Shown: piece after piece, positions 8,121 to 16,810 of the stretch
Position numbering within the stretch: position 1 is the first letter of the stretch
How the letters are laid out: each line of letters begins with the position of its first letter
Assembly: GCF_901472495.1 (NCBI RefSeq)
Contig: NZ_LR590469.1
Span: forward strand, 2,232,001 to 2,296,000
DNA length: 64,000 nt
Source of the DNA: Yersinia enterocolitica subsp. enterocolitica
GTDB lineage: Bacteria; Pseudomonadota; Gammaproteobacteria; Enterobacterales; Enterobacteriaceae
Direction: 5' to 3'
Notes under the pieces: generated by a model
What the model was told of the DNA's origin: nothing
The model's database searches: none
Seen by the model: the letters and a program-made list of their open reading frames with translations, nothing else
Made by a program: the position numbers and the translations under genes

Positions 8121-8807
8121 TCAGTTACTAAACAGGCGAACGTGCGCTTTCACATGCACCGCCGCCAAAACATCCACAATAGGGACATAAGAAGACATCT
8201 GGTCAATATCGCCAATTTCGGCAATATCGCAGAACTTCTCGATGTCGTGGTTTAACTCAAACAAGATATGCTGTGTGTCGAAATGGGTAACGCGCATCAA
8301 GCGCATGGCCGCACTTAATATCGTCATCGCCACGCCATATTGGTGCATCACCACCACTTCGCGCTGCCCAATCCCCTGTGCGGCCATCACCACCGCCTGA
8401 GTGACCGGGTAAGTCCCTGCGGTATTGCCATTTTTTATCTGTTCCAGCCACCAGCTGATCAGCGGATGCTCCACCACATGGATTGACATCTCCGCCAATT
8501 TTTTCCCCATTCGGGTTGCCATCAGGCGGCTTTCTTCATTGAGTTTGCGGTTATTCACGGCCCAATCAGCACGGATAATACCGTCACGGTCGTCAGCAAC
8601 CACAGCCCGATGGGCAGCAACCACCCCCATGCCATCACAACTGGCCGCTTGTTTTAGGGCGGTTAACACGAAGCCTTTTAACGTCGGCACGTCTCGTACC
8701 ACGCCAGTTTGAATGGCGGACTCCACGCCATTGGAAAACGTGAAGGCCCCGACCGGCAGTACGGAATCACCAAATTGCATGATACGAATCAGATCTGATG
8801 CATTCAT
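8121..8807 (-). CDS. ureF: Urease accessory protein UreF
   Basis: All-helical maturation factor (228 residues) that bridges UreD and UreG in the urease activation complex and gates GTP use. Recognisable features are the N-terminal FGDSVLPVGAFTFSNGVESA near residues 12-31, equivalent to the family's DSALPIGSFSHS.GLE stretch, a helical central region with LNEESRLMATRMGKKL near 89-104, and a C-terminal HDIEKFCDIAEIGDIDQMSS. It follows ureE after only 21 bp. Length and domain layout are normal for the family. Confidence 0.92.
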   Translation of the reverse strand: MNASDLIRIMQFGDSVLPVGAFTFSNGVESAIQTGVVRDVPTLKGFVLTALKQAASCDGMGVVAAHRAVVADDRDGIIRADWAVNNRKLNEESRLMATRMGKKLAEMSIHVVEHPLISWWLEQIKNGNTAGTYPVTQAVVMAAQGIGQREVVVMHQYGVAMTILSAAMRLMRVTHFDTQHILFELNHDIEKFCDIAEIGDIDQMSSYVPIVDVLAAVHVKAHVRLFSN

Positions 8808-8828
8808 TGCGGTGCCTCCCTGCCAGAA

Positions 8829-9521
8829 TCAGTGTTTATGGTCGTGGTCGTGATCGCCGTGGCTATGACTGTGGTCATGGTCATGGCTATGCGTATGTCC
8901 AGTACCGTGGGAATGAATCGCGTGAACATGTAAGCCGGAGCCATGAGGTTCATCCAAAGGGCTGGCGACATGCACATGAGTATCGGTATCTTCAGCTCCG
9001 CCAAACAGCAGGCGCGCTTCAGAATTACTGAGTAACGGTAGAATTTCCGCCCCTTTAACAAAACGGAAAGGTAAATGCTGGAAGCCGTGGGTTCTCATCA
9101 CGGAATCCATCATGGTGGTGGCAACCGTCAGAGGCACATAGACCTCGTTATTTTTCGTCACTGCTTTCCAGTGCTGATTGCCCAGTGCATGCCCCAACTC
9201 AAAGCAGGTTTTAATCAATTCATCCGGTGAACGGCTTTTCAGTTCACTCAGATCGATAACCATGACATCGCGCAAATTGATTTGTACTACCACCGCGACA
9301 TTGGTTTTTTCATCCCACGCCAGCACATCCCCATCAGCCAGAACGACGTGTCGGTCGAGCGAAATACCCAGATCCAACCCCTGCGTGCTGAGTTTACGGC
9401 AACGGCTTTTTTGTGCTTCCCGTTGATCCAAAACCAAGAGATCAAAAGTGGCATCTTTGAGTTTCTCCTGCCAAACCGGATCTTTTTTCACATTGCCAAG
9501 AATGTGCTCTATCAAAATCAT
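8829..9521 (-). CDS. ureE: Urease nickel metallochaperone UreE with long His-rich tail
   Basis: Nickel chaperone that loads UreG and urease. I place the start at the ATG whose complement ends at 9521 because AAGGAG lies 9 nt upstream; an in-frame ATG 39 codons earlier lacks such a site and overlaps nothing useful. The 230-residue product has the two UreE domains: an N-terminal peptide-binding domain ([13 protein letters not shown]...) and a C-terminal metal domain ending in [17 protein letters not shown]. It finishes with a tail of about 50 residues carrying some 20 His alternating with Asp, Ser and Gly, such as [20 protein letters not shown]. The tail should bind several nickel ions and may act as a metal store. 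Confidence 0.93.
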
Positions 9522-9694
9522 GTATAGACTCCTTGCCTGTATTTTTGGCAAAAGCCAGTTGCCCACAGTAATGAAATCCGTTTCTATGCCACGCATCCCG
9601 ACCATTGTTGGTCGCCCCATCCAACCGTCAGATGACACTTACCATGAGCAAACTGAATGCTTAAACAAACTAGATTTACGTCCAGACTCATCTA

Positions 9695-11413
9695 TCAACC
9701 AAAGAAATAGCGCTGGTTCATTGCTGCTGTATCTATAGGTTCACAGGTGGCATGTACGCCATCCACTTTCACCGCAAAGGTTTCAGGATCCACTTCAATG
9801 TTTGGTGTTTGGTCATTACGCACCAGGTCATGTTTAGAGATGGTACGGCAGTTTTTAACCGCAATAACCTGGCGATCCAGCCCGGCTTTCTCTTTCACGC
9901 CATCATCCAGCGCGGCCTGAGAAACGAAGGTGACGCAGGTGTCTTGCATGGTTTTACCCATTGCGCCAAACATTGGACGATAGAACACCGGTTGTGGGGT
10001 TGGTAATGAGGCGTTCGGATCACCCATTGCCGCCCAGTTGATCATGCCGCCTTTGATAACCATCTTAGGTTTCGCACCAAAGAAACGCGGATCCCACAGC
10101 ACCAGATCGGCCATTTTGCCCACTTCAACTGAACCGATGACATGGCTGACACCTTGTGCAATCGCTGGGTTAATGGTGATTTTTGCCACATAGCGCAGGA
10201 CGCGGAAGTTATCGTTACCCGGCGCATCTTCTGGTAATTTGCCGCGTGATGCTTTCATTGCGTTAGCCGTTTGCATCACACGTAGCCAGTTTTCCCCCAC
10301 ACGCCCCATGGCTTGTGAGTCACTGGAGAACATGGAGATAACCCCCATATCGTGCAGAACGTTTTCTGCCGCGATGGTTTCCGGGCGCACACGGCTTTCA
10401 GCAAAGGAGACGTCAGCAGGTACATTCGGGTTGAGGTTATGACACACCATGATCATGTCGAACAGTTCGGCTTGGCTGTTCACCCCGTATGGCAGGGTTG
10501 GGTTAGTCGAACTTGGTAGTACGTTAGGCTGACTGGCAACACGGATGATATCCGGCGCATGCCCCCCGCCCGCCCCCTCGGTGTGGAAAGTGTGGATGGT
10601 GCGGCCTTCGAAGGCATCAATGGTGTCTTCTGCATAACCACATTCGTTCAAACTGTCGGTATGTACGGAAACCTGAATATCCATTTCATCCGCCATCCGT
10701 AATGAATGGCGCAGGGCATTGGCTGTCGCGCCCCAGTCTTCGTGGACTTTATAGCCGACAACACCGGCAATCGCCTGTTCCAACAGCGGGCCACGGCCGT
10801 AAGAGTTACCTTTACCCAGAATACCCACGTTGACCGGCAGCCCTTCAACTGAGCGCAGCATCTGGCGAATATTCCAAGGGCCAGGGGTAACGGTGGTTCC
10901 GTTAGTGCCATCGGTTGGGCCAATCCCGCCACCGAAGAAGGTTGCCACGCCATTAGAGAGCGCATGGTAAGCCTGTTGTGGGGAGATTAAGTGAATATGG
11001 CTATCAATACCGGCGGCAGTGAGAACCAAATGCTCACCGGAAATAGCATCGGTGCTAACGCCTACCACCATGCCGGGAGTGACACCATCCATCACCCCAG
11101 GGTTACCACTTTTACCGATACCGGCAATTTTACCATCACGGATACCGACGTCGGCTTTGATCACCCCTAAACGAGCATCAACAATAGTGACGTTGGTTAT
11201 GACTAAATCCAGTACACCGTTATCGCGGGTCAGATGGTTATTCGCGCCCATCCCGTCACGCAATGACTTGCCCCCACCGTAAACCGACTCTTCACCATAT
11301 CCACGCAGGTCTTTTTCGATTTCGATAAATAGATTGGTGTCACCCAAACGGATTTTATCGCCAGTCGTTGGGCCAAATAGACCCGCGTATTCTTGCCGAG
11401 AAATTTGAGGCAT
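9695..11413 (-). CDS. ureC: Urease alpha subunit UreC (catalytic)
   Basis: Catalytic subunit that hydrolyses urea to ammonia and carbamate with two nickel ions. The start is the ATG ending at 11413 (MPQISRQEYA), preceded by AAAGGAG; an upstream in-frame ATG at 11452 falls beside an ERIC remnant. The 572-residue protein has all metal ligands: His139 and His141 in DSHIHLISP, Lys222 (carbamylated) in GYKVHEDWG, His251, His277 in IHTFHTEGAGGGHA, and Asp364 in SSDSQAMGR. The mobile flap Cys324-His325 is present. The flap reads MVCHNLNP, so Asn replaces the second His of the MVCHHL form found in Klebsiella. Yersinia enterocolitica urease is known to have an acidic optimum. Confidence 0.96.
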   Translation of the reverse strand: MPQISRQEYAGLFGPTTGDKIRLGDTNLFIEIEKDLRGYGEESVYGGGKSLRDGMGANNHLTRDNGVLDLVITNVTIVDARLGVIKADVGIRDGKIAGIGKSGNPGVMDGVTPGMVVGVSTDAISGEHLVLTAAGIDSHIHLISPQQAYHALSNGVATFFGGGIGPTDGTNGTTVTPGPWNIRQMLRSVEGLPVNVGILGKGNSYGRGPLLEQAIAGVVGYKVHEDWGATANALRHSLRMADEMDIQVSVHTDSLNECGYAEDTIDAFEGRTIHTFHTEGAGGGHAPDIIRVASQPNVLPSSTNPTLPYGVNSQAELFDMIMVCHNLNPNVPADVSFAESRVRPETIAAENVLHDMGVISMFSSDSQAMGRVGENWLRVMQTANAMKASRGKLPEDAPGNDNFRVLRYVAKITINPAIAQGVSHVIGSVEVGKMADLVLWDPRFFGAKPKMVIKGGMINWAAMGDPNASLPTPQPVFYRPMFGAMGKTMQDTCVTFVSQAALDDGVKEKAGLDRQVIAVKNCRTISKHDLVRNDQTPNIEVDPETFAVKVDGVHATCEPIDTAAMNQRYFFG

Positions 11414-11446
11414 CTGTCGCTCCTTTCTTTTTCCGGTACGCGTAAC

Positions 11447-11535
11447 CTTCATCTTTCAAGTTGCAGGTGTGTTAGCTCATCGGGACTCTCGTTTGCCGCC
11501 TTCCTGAAACTTGAAATCTATTGGTTATAGCTAAT
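11447..11535 (-). repeat. Shortened ERIC element between ureB and ureC
   Basis: On the minus strand the sequence runs TTTCAGGAAGGCGGCAA...TCCCGATGAGCT then AACACACCTGCAACTTGAAA and GATGAAGG. These are the two ends of the ERIC consensus (GTTGCAGGAAGGCGGCAAG... and CAACACACCTGCAGCTTGAAAGATGACG), with the central third missing. It lies in the 164-bp ureB-ureC spacer, inside the operon. Confidence 0.75.
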
Positions 11536-11577
11536 TACACGTATGCGAATTTCGATAATTTTTAGTGAGATAAGGTG

Positions 11578-12072
11578 TCATTTAGACGATTTGAAGCCAC
11601 GCTCAGCTGCACGACGAATAGCCTCTAGCTTATCCGGACGTTCGCTATTGGGAACGACGCCTTCACCAGTCCAACCATCCACCAGGTTGTTAAAGCCATA
11701 CAGGGTTTGCTTACCACCAAAAGGAATCAGCGGAACTTCGGTTTCATCACCGGGTTCAAAACGGATGGCGGTGGTTGAAGAGATATTCAGTCTTTTTCCG
11801 TAAGCCGCCGCGCGGTCAAACTCCAGTGCCCGATTAGCTTCAAAGAAGTGGAAATGTGAACCCACCTGAATCGGCCGGTCACCGGTGTTGCGAACTTTCA
11901 CTTTGGTAACAGGCTTATTTTCATTAAAGGTGATCGGTGTATCGGCTAAAATGCAGCCACCGAGTGGGGTATTTTGTTCAGAATAACCTGCAATTGATTT
12001 AGTGCCTCTATTTGTCTTTAAGCTATCTGTCTTTTCACTCGTTGCTTTGGTGCTATTTGTCTTTGTGCTCAT
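11578..12072 (-). CDS. ureB: Urease beta subunit UreB
   Basis: Structural beta subunit of urease, 164 residues. The conserved beta domain starts around residue 33 at PLGGCILADTPITFNE. It contains the family stretch VRNTGDRPIQVGSHFHFFEANRAL near 61-84, and ends with GFNNLVDGWTGEGVVPN. An N-terminal extension of about 30 Thr, Ser and Lys-rich residues precedes it, not present in the roughly 105-residue Klebsiella UreB but typical of longer Yersinia and Morganella type subunits. The 3' neighbour ureC is separated by an ERIC remnant, while ureA is 53 bp upstream. Confidence 0.93.
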   Translation of the reverse strand: MSTKTNSTKATSEKTDSLKTNRGTKSIAGYSEQNTPLGGCILADTPITFNENKPVTKVKVRNTGDRPIQVGSHFHFFEANRALEFDRAAAYGKRLNISSTTAIRFEPGDETEVPLIPFGGKQTLYGFNNLVDGWTGEGVVPNSERPDKLEAIRRAAERGFKSSK

Positions 12073-12125
12073 GCTTTAATCCTCTGCAATGTTCAGATCA
12101 GGTTTTACTCGCATGCTGCCGTCAC

Positions 12126-12428
12126 TCATTTGATGGGGTCGTGCACCGTGACCAAACGGCTGCCGTCGGTAAAAATGGCTTCAACCTGAACATTCGGAAT
12201 CAGATCAGCCACCCCGTCCATCACATTATCTTTTGTGAGAACTTTACTGGCTTCTTTCATCACATCCTCTACGGATTTGCCATCTCTGGCCCCTTCCATT
12301 GCAGTCACTGTGATAATAGAAACGGCTTCCGGATAATTAAGTTTCAAGCCACGCGCTTTGCGTTTGAACGCCACATCAGACAGCGTGTAGATCATGAGCT
12401 TTTCAACTTCTCTTGGGGTGAGCTGCAT
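12126..12428 (-). CDS. ureA: Urease gamma subunit UreA
   Basis: First gene of the urease operon, encoding the 100-residue gamma subunit of the (UreABC)3 enzyme. The sequence begins MQLTPREVEKLMIYTLSDVA with the usual LTPRE start, has LNYPEAVSIITVTAMEGARDG near residues 30-50 and ends with VQVEAIFTDGSRLVTVHDPI, all hallmark blocks of the family. A ribosome site AGGAGG sits just before the ATG. More than 1.1 kb of AT-rich, gene-poor DNA lies upstream, so the operon promoter is probably there. Confidence 0.95.
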   Translation of the reverse strand: MQLTPREVEKLMIYTLSDVAFKRKARGLKLNYPEAVSIITVTAMEGARDGKSVEDVMKEASKVLTKDNVMDGVADLIPNVQVEAIFTDGSRLVTVHDPIK

Positions 12429-13574
12429 AAGCCCTCCTGTATCTGGTTAAGAAAGTGAAAGTGAGAAAAACAACCTACTAGCCTTATAACTTGCCTTGCC
12501 TATAAAGGTTATCCCTTGTTATTGCTGATAAAAGTAGATTTTGACGCCTGTTAAATGAGAATATTTCAGAATTGAAGCGTATCCTCCTGTATAGCTTGTG
12601 AGATTCTTCGTTTGAATTCTGACTTTACATTTTTATTACTATCAATCTGCTGCCAGATATTTATTCTGTAACCTTTAATATCGCGAAACAGACTAAAAAC
12701 GATGACTATTGTCCCTTTCCATCGCAAATAACTGCGACAGGCTATAGGGCATTATCCCGTTAGGTTTATTTGTATGATGATTTTTCCGGATAGGTATTTT
12801 TTACCGCTTTTAGTTATCTCAAGCAACCGTGAACTAGTGTTTATTAATATTTTTTTACTAAAATAGAAAAGCATTACTGCAATTATCCACAGTAAAAAAT
12901 ATAGTGAAGAGCTAATTAATCGTTTGCGTTCTATAGCTAATGCCATAGCTACTGAATCCTTTTATTTAACATCTAACTTCAGTATGTTTTCTTTGTAATA
13001 GAGATACTGTTAAATCAACCGGCTGCTATAAAAAATCGTCTATGATCAATATAGACCAAAACCTGAAAAATTCATCACTAATTGCAAATTTAATAAAAAT
13101 GGCTATATACAACAATTGAAAAAATGTAAAATATCAAATAAAATCAATTGCTTAAAATAGACTTCAGGAGAGTTTATATTTGTCGCAAATAAAGTACACA
13201 ACATATTCTCATTGAAAATTTATGCAGAAAAAAACAATAAAATAAAAACAAAACAGTACAAACCACAAGAGCACTCACCTTATGTAATAGTGTATAAAAA
13301 TACATAACCACGTCCAAAAATGAGTTTAAATTAACCAAGGCATATATTTACCACCCCATCATCTGCCGGTGTAAAGTTCTCTGTCCGTTGTGTTAACGGT
13401 TATTCCATCACGTGGTGAATATCTATTTTTATCTATTTAAAAGTAATATGATCTCCATCAATACATTTATAATATGATGCCAGTTAAAAACCACTCGCCC
13501 GCAGTTCTATTATCACGTCACATTATTATTTTATTGTTAAGATTTTATTTATCCCTCATTAATTATCATTGAGT
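12429..13574. other. AT-rich gene-poor region between yntE and ureA
   Basis: This 1.15-kb spacer is strongly AT-rich and upstream of ureA, and it lies downstream of yntE. It should contain the ure promoter. A 64-codon minus-strand ORF at 12752-12946 encodes one hydrophobic segment but has no clear ribosome site or recognisable relatives, so I do not call it. No tRNA, small RNA or repeat was identified. Confidence 0.5.
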
Positions 13575-14240
13575 TTACCCTGTTTTTATCATCGCCAAAC
13601 CAAGATGAGGCTTAACCACTGGCCGCGGATAAAGAGGTTTTTCACTTTCTCGCTCAGGTATCCATATACGTGAGCACACCTTTTCCAATAAAGATTTATT
13701 ATGACTGAAAACAATTAGGCCTAACGGCCGACGAGCCGCTTCTTCCAATAACACTTGCCAAATTTGAGCCTGAATATGAGCATCAAGTTGTGCGGTGACT
13801 TCATCGGCAATTAAATAGCAGGTCCGTGGGTCCAGGGCGCGCAGCAGAGCAATTCGTGCGAGTTCCCCGCCAGATAATTCATCAGGCCGGCGTTTTAGCC
13901 AAACTGGGTTTACAACCATTCGTTCAAGCCATTGTGCATCGGGTCGCCAGGCATCGTGCAAACTCTCGCCGGTTGTCCGGTAAGGATTGAAACTTTGTTC
14001 TGGGTGTTGTGGCACTAACTGAACCGGGCAATAACCTTTTTTAGCCAGTGGTGCGCCGCCTATTAGAATTTGCCCGGATGTTGCCGACTGCCATTGTGCT
14101 AATACTCGCCCCAAGGTAGTTTTGCCAAACCCACTGGGTGCGGAAATCCCCAATCTCTCTCCCAGTTTCAACGAAAATGAGACCGAATCCCATAGCCGTT
14201 TCCCCCCTTGATCAATGGTCAGATTATCGACACTAAACAT
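13575..14240 (-). CDS. yntE: Nickel ABC transporter ATP-binding protein YntE
   Basis: Second ATPase of the peptide/nickel-type (Opp/Nik) importer. From the ATG ending at 14240 (MFSVDNLTIDQ) the product is about 221 residues. Walker A is GISAPSGFGKTTLG near residues 31-44, the ABC signature DELSGGELARIALLRAL lies near 125-141, and the Walker B segment is YLIADEVTAQLD near 147-158. The upstream in-frame ATG at 14279 lies inside yntD and is less likely; the chosen start overlaps yntD by 8 bp. Gene order and position next to urease match the yntABCDE locus described in Y. pseudotuberculosis. Confidence 0.85.
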   Translation of the reverse strand: MFSVDNLTIDQGGKRLWDSVSFSLKLGERLGISAPSGFGKTTLGRVLAQWQSATSGQILIGGAPLAKKGYCPVQLVPQHPEQSFNPYRTTGESLHDAWRPDAQWLERMVVNPVWLKRRPDELSGGELARIALLRALDPRTCYLIADEVTAQLDAHIQAQIWQVLLEEAARRPLGLIVFSHNKSLLEKVCSRIWIPERESEKPLYPRPVVKPHLGLAMIKTG

Positions 14241-15039
14241 ACTCGGCCACCTCCGCCGGTGACATTTTCTGGCTGACAAACTGTTGCTCCGGCAATGCAG
14301 CCCAGAGCGACTGTAACCACGGGCTGCCGCCGTTATTTTTCAGCTCTTCAGCGCTCAGCGTTTCATGTAGTTCGCCTTGATGTAATACCGCAATCTTATC
14401 GGCAAAGCGCGCCGCCAGAGCTAAGTCATGAGTGACCCATAAAATACCGCGCCCTTGCTGACAAAAAGCACGTAAGTGGGTCAGTAGCTGGCAAGCATGC
14501 TCATCATCGAGCCATGAAGTCACTTCATCCGCCAGAATATAACGAGCATTAGTTAAGGTTGCACAACTGGTCAGCACCCGTTTTGCCATGCCGCCAGAGA
14601 GTTGTCGAGGGAAGTCATGGACCAACCCCGGTGCGAGATTGTAGGTTTGCAGTTGCAGCGCGACATCTTCCAGCCGCAATTTTACCCCGCTGAGTTGGGC
14701 AGCTCGGGTCATCTGTGACCCCACTTTTATCAGAGGATTCAGGGCGCTAACCCCTTGCGGGACATAACATAAAGTTTTGCCGCGCCGTTCAATTTTATCT
14801 TGGGCGCACAGAACTTCGCCATCCAGAATAATCTCACCACGGCAACGCATGTTTTCCGGTAACAGGCCCAACACACTTTGCAGTAACAGGCTCTTCCCTT
14901 CGCCGCTTCCCCCGACCAGCGCGACCAATTCCCCTGGGTTTACTTCCAAAGAAATATTATTCAGCAAAGGGTGCCAGCTTTTCCGACCTAGCCAGCGATA
15001 ATGGGCAACATCAATGGCAAACCTTGAAAATCTCAGCAT
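14233..15039 (-). CDS. yntD: Nickel ABC transporter ATP-binding protein YntD
   Basis: First ATPase of the ynt importer, about 268 residues from the ATG ending at 15039 (MLRFSRFAIDVAH). That ATG overlaps the yntC stop as TGATG, a strong coupling sign. Walker A is ALVGGSGEGKSLLL, the signature is PRQLSGGMAKRVL, and the Walker B region is YILADEVTSWLDDEHA followed by the switch His in VTHDLALAARF. It resembles NikD/DppD. Together with YntE it should energise nickel uptake through the YntB-YntC channel. Confidence 0.87.
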   Translation of the reverse strand: MLRFSRFAIDVAHYRWLGRKSWHPLLNNISLEVNPGELVALVGGSGEGKSLLLQSVLGLLPENMRCRGEIILDGEVLCAQDKIERRGKTLCYVPQGVSALNPLIKVGSQMTRAAQLSGVKLRLEDVALQLQTYNLAPGLVHDFPRQLSGGMAKRVLTSCATLTNARYILADEVTSWLDDEHACQLLTHLRAFCQQGRGILWVTHDLALAARFADKIAVLHQGELHETLSAEELKNNGGSPWLQSLWAALPEQQFVSQKMSPAEVAEYV

Positions 15040-15845
15040 CAGGCTATCCTCACCCACAGTTGTTGCAGTGCTCGGGCAAACTGGTCAAATATCAGTACCA
15101 ACCCGACCAAAATCAAGCCAGGGAAGAATGCCAGCCACCATGCTCCACTGCTCAGATAACGAAGTGCATCGGCCAATAAAATCCCCAATGACGGTTCATG
15201 GGGAGACAACCCGAACCCTAAAAAACTTAGTGCCGCACTGTGTAACACCGCATGGGGGAACATCAGCAACGTGCCAACAATCCATTGTGGTAGTAATAAC
15301 GGTAGCAGATGATGACGCCAACGGTAAAAATTACTGTTACCTAATCGATGTGAGAGCATCACATAATCAGTTTCACGAATACGTAAAATCTCGGCGCGCA
15401 AAATCAAGGCAAGTTTTGGCCAGTGAGTTAATGCCACCGCCAAAATAACGCCGTGCTTCCCTCCCCCCAAAGTGAAACAGATCAGTACCAATAAGAGTAA
15501 ATGCGGTAAAGCCAGCATACTGTCAATCAATCCACGAATCAGATAATCCAGTGTTTTATTTATTGAACATAAGCTGGCGGTGAGCATCGCCAATAGGCCA
15601 CTGGCAAAGGCAGCGATCAAACCAATTTGCAGGCTGGTAGTCATTCCCTGAAAACAGCGCAACCACAGGTCACGCCCTAAACTGTCAGTGCCAAACCAAT
15701 AAGCGGGTGACGGCGGCTGGCGACGGGCCATTAAATCCATTGGAATTTCAATGGGGTATATTGCCCATCCGTAAACAACCAATGCAGCTAATAGTACTAA
15801 GGAAACAAAAAGCCGGAATAAAGCTCGGTTTGGGTTATAAGTCAT
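15039..15845 (-). CDS. yntC: Nickel ABC transporter permease YntC
   Basis: Inner-membrane permease of the DppC/NikC type, 268 residues with about six hydrophobic helices. The N-terminal region has YWFGTDSLGRDLWLRCFQG, the usual FGTD..GRD..SR.. hallmark of C-type permeases. The EAA-loop equivalent is around ETDYVMLSHRLGNSNFYRWRHHLLP near residues 159-183. It overlaps yntB by 4 bp (ATGA) and yntD by one base, so the three are translated together. Confidence 0.87.
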   Translation of the reverse strand: MTYNPNRALFRLFVSLVLLAALVVYGWAIYPIEIPMDLMARRQPPSPAYWFGTDSLGRDLWLRCFQGMTTSLQIGLIAAFASGLLAMLTASLCSINKTLDYLIRGLIDSMLALPHLLLLVLICFTLGGGKHGVILAVALTHWPKLALILRAEILRIRETDYVMLSHRLGNSNFYRWRHHLLPLLLPQWIVGTLLMFPHAVLHSAALSFLGFGLSPHEPSLGILLADALRYLSSGAWWLAFFPGLILVGLVLIFDQFARALQQLWVRIA

Positions 15846-16810
15846 AATTGCCGCGCGGCCCCTCTATTCAAGCGGTGTAACAGGGCATTGGCGATGCTGT
15901 TACCACAAAAGACCAAGATGGCGCAAAACATCACAATCCCCATCAATAACGGAATATCGCCGTGTAACCCGGCATCAATAGTCGCCTGCCCCAACCCAGG
16001 GTAAGCAAAAACTTTCTCCGCTAATAAAGATCCACCCAACAATTCGCCCACCGAGGCAAATTGCAGACACAGCGCGGGGGTAATGGCATGGCGCAAAATA
16101 TGGAAATTGACCAATGGCCACCCTTTATCCCCCTGCGCTTGTGCATAGCGAATAAATTCACTGTTCATCACTTCAGCCACCCTGGCACGGGTATGCAGCG
16201 CAATATTACCGACACCCAGTAATCCTAACGCCAGCATTGGCAAAATAAGATGATGCAACTTGTCACTCCAGCTGGCTGTTTCAGCATTACTCCCGGGAGT
16301 CCACGCACAACAAATCGGCGCCCAGTTCAGTTTCACTGCAAATAATGACAACAGTAATAGACCAATCCAGAAAGTCGGCAATGAGGCTAATAAATAGGAC
16401 AGACTTGAAATCACACGATCCGGCCAGCGATTAAGGTAGCGCCCCGCCGTCAACCCTAGTAATAACCCGACAATGCCGGAGAATAACCATGCCGAAAATA
16501 GCAACGCGAACGAGGTAGCAAAACGCTCTCCGATAACTTGTGAAACCGGCGCGTTATATAACATCGAATAACCGAAATCCCCTTGTAATACTTGGGTAAA
16601 CCAATGCAGGAACCGCTGCCACAAAGGTAAATCCAGCCCCCAACGTGCTGCAATCAGTGGATACTGCTCCGGTGGCACATGCAGCAAATCACTGCCGATA
16701 TAGGCGCGTATTGGGTCAACGGGAGAGAAACTCAGTAGCGTAAAGGTGCCTACTGCCGTGACCAGCAGCAGGCAAACTAAACGCAGGGTAAATAGCGAAA
16801 TCCCCTTCAT
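15842..16810 (-). CDS. yntB: Nickel ABC transporter permease YntB
   Basis: Permease of the DppB/NikB type with about six membrane segments. I favour the ATG ending at 16810 (MKGISLFTLRL), which overlaps the yntA stop as TAATG; an ATG five codons earlier is also possible. The N-terminal part has the family pattern SPVDPIRAYIG...YPLIAARWGLDLPLWQRF with GDFGYSMLYNAPVSQVI. The EAA-like loop is FIRYAQAQGDKGWPLVNFHILRHAITP near residues 221-247. It forms the transmembrane channel with YntC. Confidence 0.86.
   Translation of the reverse strand: MKGISLFTLRLVCLLLVTAVGTFTLLSFSPVDPIRAYIGSDLLHVPPEQYPLIAARWGLDLPLWQRFLHWFTQVLQGDFGYSMLYNAPVSQVIGERFATSFALLFSAWLFSGIVGLLLGLTAGRYLNRWPDRVISSLSYLLASLPTFWIGLLLLSLFAVKLNWAPICCAWTPGSNAETASWSDKLHHLILPMLALGLLGVGNIALHTRARVAEVMNSEFIRYAQAQGDKGWPLVNFHILRHAITPALCLQFASVGELLGGSLLAEKVFAYPGLGQATIDAGLHGDIPLLMGIVMFCAILVFCGNSIANALLHRLNRGAARQL

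Noticed and set aside
8804..9061. 85-codon ORF overlapping ureE tail
   Set aside because: Runs in another frame of the His-rich ureE tail, whose codon pattern generates it.
12752..12946. 64-codon hydrophobic ORF upstream of ureA
   Set aside because: No convincing ribosome site, no recognisable relatives and AT-driven composition.
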